NCBI RefSeq assembly: GCF_017487405.1 | Contig: NZ_CP062222.1 | Coordinates: 1,039,001 to 1,103,000 of the forward strand | Direction: 5' to 3' | DNA from: Brevundimonas goettingensis | GTDB taxonomy: Bacteria; Pseudomonadota; Alphaproteobacteria; Caulobacterales; Caulobacteraceae | Length of the DNA stretch: 64,000 bases | Shown here: positions 59,201 through 64,000 of the stretch, piece by piece | Position numbering within the stretch: the first letter of the stretch is position 1 | Layout of the letters: every line of letters starts with the position of its first letter | Made by a program: the position numbers and the translations under genes | Notes under the pieces: model-generated | What the model was told of the DNA's origin: nothing | What the model saw: only the letters and a program-made list of their open reading frames with translations | Databases searched by the model: none

Positions 59201-60916
59201 GTGAAGTCCACCACCGCGATCGTCTCGGCTCTTCTCATGCTGGGAGCCGCGCCGGCTCTCGCGCAGACCGCAGGGGAGGCCGCCGCTCCGGAGCGCGCGC
59301 CTTTCCCCGGATCGAACGCGGCGCCGGGCCGTCCGACCCTGGTCGTGACCATCGTGATCGACCAGTTCAGCGCCAATCTGTTCAACCAGTATCGCAGCCG
59401 GTTCACAGGCGGACTGAGGACCCTGGCCGATCAGGGGCTGGTCTATACCAACGGCTTCCAGAGCCACGGCGTCACCACGACCTGCCCCGGCCACTCCACC
59501 GTCCTGACCGGCGCCCACCCGACCCATACCGGCATCCCGGCCAATGAGTGGATCGATCCGGCGACGGGCAAGGAGCTCTATTGTCTGGCGGCGCCGCAGA
59601 ACACCATCGCCGGGGGCGCCCATAGCGAGAATGGTCTGGTGGGCTCGGACCAGCTTCTGGTCACCAACCTGCCGGACTGGGTGAAGGCCCAGAGCCCGGA
59701 CAGCCGCGTTTTCGCCGTCTCGGGCAAGGACCGGGGCGCGATCAACCTGGCGGGCCACCACGCCGACGGGACCTTCTGGATCGCCGGGCCGATGCTGACG
59801 ACCTATGTCGAGCCCGGCCAGAACGCCGAGGCGCGGCTGGCGCCGATCGCGGCATTCAACGCTGCCTACAAGGCGAAGCTGGCGGCCGATCCGAACCCGA
59901 CCTGGACCTTCCAGCACGACCAGTGCCGCACCCTGCGCTCGACCTCGACCGTCGGCGGCCAGACCTTCCACGCCGACCTGCCGCCGGAGGACGCCAATCT
60001 GGAAGACTCGCCGTATCTCGACGAGACCACCCTGGACGCCGCGACCTACCTGCTGGACAGCCAGCAACTGGGCCGACGCGGGGTGGTCGATCTGCTGGGC
60101 GTCAGCCTGTCGGGCACCGACAAGATCGGTCACGCCTACGGCACCCAGGGGCCTGAGATGTGCGAACAGCTGCTGCGCATGGACGAGGCGCTGGGGCGGT
60201 TCCTGAGCCGAGTCGCGGCGACCCCGGGCGCCATCGTGGTCCTGACCGCCGACCACGGCGGGTCGGACTTCCCCGAGCGGATCGCCCAGCGGGGCGGCGC
60301 CGCGGGCCGCTATGACACCACCATGCTGACGCGCATCAATGCCCAGCTGAAGACCCAGTTCAACCTGACCGACAACCCGCTACAGAGCGGCGGCACGGGC
60401 TTCATCGTCGCCGACAAGGATCACAAGGAACTGCCGGAACCGCTGCGCAGCCAGATTATCGCCGCCGCCGTCCCGCTGCTGAACGCCGAGCCGAACATCG
60501 TCCTGGCCGTGCCGCGCGACGAACTGCTGCAGGACCCGATGCCGGCCCGGAACTTCAATCCTGAAGAGCTGACGATCCGCGAGAGGCTGCGCCTGAGCGC
60601 CGTCGCCGGGCGAGGCGCCGACATCCTGCGCGCCTATGCCTACAACCTGACCTCCAACGCCCGGATCGGCGGCTCGATCGCCAGCCACGGCTCGCCCTGG
60701 GACTATGACCGTCGCGTGCCGATCATCTTCTGGCGGCCAGGCGAGCGCGGCGAGGAGCATTTCTGGCCGCTGCGCACCGTCGACATCGCCCCGACCCTGG
60801 CCAATCTGGTCAATGTCCCGGCGGCGGACACCGTGGACGGCGTGTGCCAGAACCTGGGCCTGTATGACGTCCCGGCGTGTCCGGTGGTCGCGGCGGAGCC
60901 TGACGCCAAGCCCTGA
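59201..60916 (+). CDS. Exported alkaline phosphatase-superfamily enzyme (PafA-like)
   Basis: 571 residues. Signal peptide MKSTTAIVSALLMLGAAPALA. Alkaline phosphatase-superfamily metal ligands are visible: IVIDQF (D54), the nucleophile region GVTTTCPGHSTVLTGAHPTHTGI (probable Thr94 nucleophile), SGTDKIGHAYG and LTADHGGSDF, with a C-terminal His region (ASHGSPWDYDRRVPI). Thr as nucleophile and this length match the PafA group of phosphate-irrepressible periplasmic phosphatases. GTG start at 59201, GGAG nine bases upstream. No pho box was identified. Confidence 0.88.
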   Translation: MKSTTAIVSALLMLGAAPALAQTAGEAAAPERAPFPGSNAAPGRPTLVVTIVIDQFSANLFNQYRSRFTGGLRTLADQGLVYTNGFQSHGVTTTCPGHSTVLTGAHPTHTGIPANEWIDPATGKELYCLAAPQNTIAGGAHSENGLVGSDQLLVTNLPDWVKAQSPDSRVFAVSGKDRGAINLAGHHADGTFWIAGPMLTTYVEPGQNAEARLAPIAAFNAAYKAKLAADPNPTWTFQHDQCRTLRSTSTVGGQTFHADLPPEDANLEDSPYLDETTLDAATYLLDSQQLGRRGVVDLLGVSLSGTDKIGHAYGTQGPEMCEQLLRMDEALGRFLSRVAATPGAIVVLTADHGGSDFPERIAQRGGAAGRYDTTMLTRINAQLKTQFNLTDNPLQSGGTGFIVADKDHKELPEPLRSQIIAAAVPLLNAEPNIVLAVPRDELLQDPMPARNFNPEELTIRERLRLSAVAGRGADILRAYAYNLTSNARIGGSIASHGSPWDYDRRVPIIFWRPGERGEEHFWPLRTVDIAPTLANLVNVPAADTVDGVCQNLGLYDVPACPVVAAEPDAKP

Positions 60917-61063
60917 GGCCGGTGTCGCGTGTGCTTCGTTACAGGGCGTCACATCGTGTTTCCCGGTGGGCTCTGATCTACCGTCCGGCGTGTTACCTTG
61001 CCAGAAGGGCCACAGATTCCCGGCAAGGGATCAGGAAACGCGACCGGAAAACGGGACAGTCCA

Positions 61064-62506
<1,443 letters not shown>

Positions 62507-62509
62507 GCC

Positions 62510-62636
62510 GCGATCCTCCTCCAACGGGGCAGGGGGTCCGCCTCTTGGCGGTGGAGGGGCTAGTCCACATGCGGTGTCCGGGGCCAGCCCCCTCCACCAC
62601 TTCGTGGTTCCCCTCCCCCGACGGGGGAGGACTGAA
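62510..62636. repeat. Palindromic intergenic element between pyk and the methyltransferase gene
   Basis: CCGCC-tctt-GGCGG (62540-62553), GGAGGGGCT and AGCCCCCTCC facing each other, CCACtTCGTGG and CCTCCCCCgacGGGGGAGG form a chain of hairpins over about 120 bases. It matches the common 'ccctccaccacttcgtggt' type of non-coding repeat. It lies directly upstream of the D12 methyltransferase start and may affect its expression or end pyk transcription. Confidence 0.65.
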
Positions 62637-62640
62637 CGCG

Positions 62641-63681
62641 ATGATCAAATATCTCGGCTCGAAACGGGCCCTTCTTGATCCCATCAAGGCGGCCGTTGCG
62701 CGCGTCCTGCCCGAGGGCGGGACCGTCTGCGACCTGTTCTCCGGCAGCGCCCGGGTGGGCCACGCCCTGAAGGGGCAGGGCTATCGGGTCTGGTCCAACG
62801 ACATCAACACCTATGCCCATACGCTGGCGACGGCCTATGTGCAGGCGGACCGCGAGGTCTGGTCGGACAGGGCCGCCGCGGTCATCGCCGAGCTGGGCGA
62901 GGTGAAGCCCGAGGCCGGCTGGTTCACCAAGACCTTCTGCGAGGACGCCCGCTTCTTCCATCCGGAGAACGGGGCGCGGATCGACGCCATGCGCGACCGG
63001 ATCGTGGCCATGGGGCTGGAGCCGGAGCTGGAGGCCGTCGCCATGGTCTCGCTGATGGAGGCCGCCGACCGGGTGGATTCCACCGCCGGGGTGCATATGG
63101 CCTATATGAAGGCCTGGGCGCCGCGGGCCCTGAAGCCCCTGTCGCTGAGGATGCCCGACCTGCTGCCGGGCGTGGCGGGCGGGCCGTGCCGGGCGACGCA
63201 GGGCGATGCGGTCGAGATCGCGGCCCAGGTCGAGGCCGACCTCGTCTATCTGGACCCGCCCTACAACCAGCATTCCTATCTCGGGAATTACCACGTCTGG
63301 GAAAGTCTGGTGCTGTGGGACAAGCCCGAGACCTATGGGATCGCGAACAAGCGGGTCGATGTCCGCACGAGGAAGAGCGCCTTCAACTCCAAGCCCGGCA
63401 TCGGCCCTGCTCTGGGGGCGGTGATCGAGGCGATCCAGGCGCCCAATCTGATCGTGTCGTTCAACGACGAAGGCTATCTGAGCCGCGACCAGCTGGTCGA
63501 GATGCTGTCGGCGCGCGGACGGGTGCAGGTGGTGGAGATCGACCGCCCCCGCTACGTCGGCGCCCGCATCGGCATTCATAATCCCAAGGGCGAGAAGGTC
63601 GGCGCCGTCGGGCGGCTGAAGAATGTCGAGTATCTGTTCCTCGTCACCGATCGGGTTGTGGCCCTGCCGGAGGCGGCTTAA
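62641..63681 (+). CDS. D12-class adenine-specific DNA methyltransferase (orphan)
   Basis: 346 residues. Starts MIKYLGSKRALL, the Dam/D12-class opening; SAM motif VCDLFSGSARVG (29-40); catalytic motif D205-PPYNQ in LVYLDPPYNQHSYLGNYHVWE; C-terminal RPRYVGARIGIHNPKGEKVGAVGRLKNVEYLFLV. Would methylate N6 of adenine in an unknown recognition site. No restriction endonuclease gene is visible around it, so it may be a solitary methyltransferase or the endonuclease lies past 64000. Start at ATG 62641. Confidence 0.85.
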   Translation: MIKYLGSKRALLDPIKAAVARVLPEGGTVCDLFSGSARVGHALKGQGYRVWSNDINTYAHTLATAYVQADREVWSDRAAAVIAELGEVKPEAGWFTKTFCEDARFFHPENGARIDAMRDRIVAMGLEPELEAVAMVSLMEAADRVDSTAGVHMAYMKAWAPRALKPLSLRMPDLLPGVAGGPCRATQGDAVEIAAQVEADLVYLDPPYNQHSYLGNYHVWESLVLWDKPETYGIANKRVDVRTRKSAFNSKPGIGPALGAVIEAIQAPNLIVSFNDEGYLSRDQLVEMLSARGRVQVVEIDRPRYVGARIGIHNPKGEKVGAVGRLKNVEYLFLVTDRVVALPEAA

Positions 63682-63726
63682 CCTTTGCGTAAGGAACGCT
63701 AGCGGACGCAGGCCGTTTGGGTCGGC

Positions 63727-64000
63727 ATGGAACAGCTGTCGATGACCCCGATCTCGCAAGCCGAAGCGCTCCGCGCCCAGAACGCAGAGAAGGCTTACCG
63801 CAAGGCCATGGACGCCCGCGACGCCGTCGCCTGGCGCGCCCCGGGTGTCAGCCGCTTCGACAGCCGGCCAGCCAATGACACGGGCGTGTCGGAGCCGACG
63901 CTGAAAGAGATCATGTCGGATTTGCCCCCGTGGGTGACGATCGCCGCCGGCGCCGTTGTCGCCGCGTCGATGGGCGCGCTGCTGGGCGGCGCACTCCACA
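63727..64000 (+). CDS. Small protein with C-terminal membrane helix (cut by window edge)
   Basis: At least 91 residues from ATG 63727 (MEQLSMTPISQAEALRAQNAEKAYRKAMDARDAVAW...), without a stop by 64000. A soluble helical N terminus is followed by a membrane helix beginning VTIAAGAVVAASMGALLGGAL. The layout resembles small ElaB/YqjD-type anchored proteins, but length and partial state prevent a firm call. Confidence 0.5.
   Translation, partial: MEQLSMTPISQAEALRAQNAEKAYRKAMDARDAVAWRAPGVSRFDSRPANDTGVSEPTLKEIMSDLPPWVTIAAGAVVAASMGALLGGALH

Overview
The window looks like chromosomal DNA of a GC-rich alphaproteobacterium, most likely Caulobacteraceae and perhaps Brevundimonas. This rests on very high third-position GC, two large TonB-dependent receptors, Caulobacter-style short leaders, GTG/TTG starts, and the mix of DctBDA, DadA, a type-2-like LeuA and leucine-degradation genes. 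The genus is inference.

Layout. 1-689: 5' part of acetyl-CoA synthetase (minus). 1009-14499: nine plus-strand genes, nearly all overlapping: a membrane-anchored pseudokinase, a Sel1-repeat secreted protein, a small membrane protein, a GAP1-like protein, a zinc-ribbon GTPase, a two-helix membrane protein, a divergent SEDS (FtsW/RodA-like) protein, a transpeptidase-type penicillin-binding protein and a short anchored protein. I know no named system of this composition. It pairs a GTPase/pseudokinase switch with a SEDS-PBP cell-wall synthase and is the best candidate here for an undescribed system. 14609-17710: dadA and leuA, convergent and overlapping. 17985-25961: C4-dicarboxylate sensing and uptake (dctB, dctD, dctA), with a probable tandem DctD operator in the dctB-dctA gap, followed by a TonB receptor.

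26059-40925 is a carbohydrate-acid locus: lipoprotein hydrolase, 2-oxoglutarate-semialdehyde dehydrogenase, KdgD, a LysR regulator, two esterases (one frameshifted), an unknown Tat-exported protein, an aldarate/hexuronate-type MFS carrier and a TonB receptor. Together these could capture a pectin-like or aldaric-acid substrate and convert it to 2-oxoglutarate; the aldarate dehydratase is not in the window. 41019-44760 holds unlinked small genes, a DUF1254/DUF1214 protein and an rRNA/tRNA 2'-O-methyltransferase. 44824-53427 is leucine/isovalerate degradation (LysR, ivd, mccB, mccA), interrupted by a two-gene TIR-like cassette with lower GC3, two small paralogues and an opposite-strand methyltransferase. 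53524-56451 carries small proteins, a SleB-type cell-wall hydrolase and a transglutaminase-like peptidase.

56691-57015 is a tRNA-Leu(UAA) gene split after U34 by a 239-nt group I intron with recognisable P, Q, R and S elements, P1 and P2. That placement is classic for cyanobacteria and plastids and unexpected in an alphaproteobacterium. 57154-64000: a LuxR-HTH membrane protein, several small uncharacterised genes, a PafA-like phosphatase, pyruvate kinase, an orphan D12-class adenine methyltransferase and a truncated small gene. Several palindromic dispersed repeats lie between genes. No CRISPR array, rRNA, transposase or prophage was seen.
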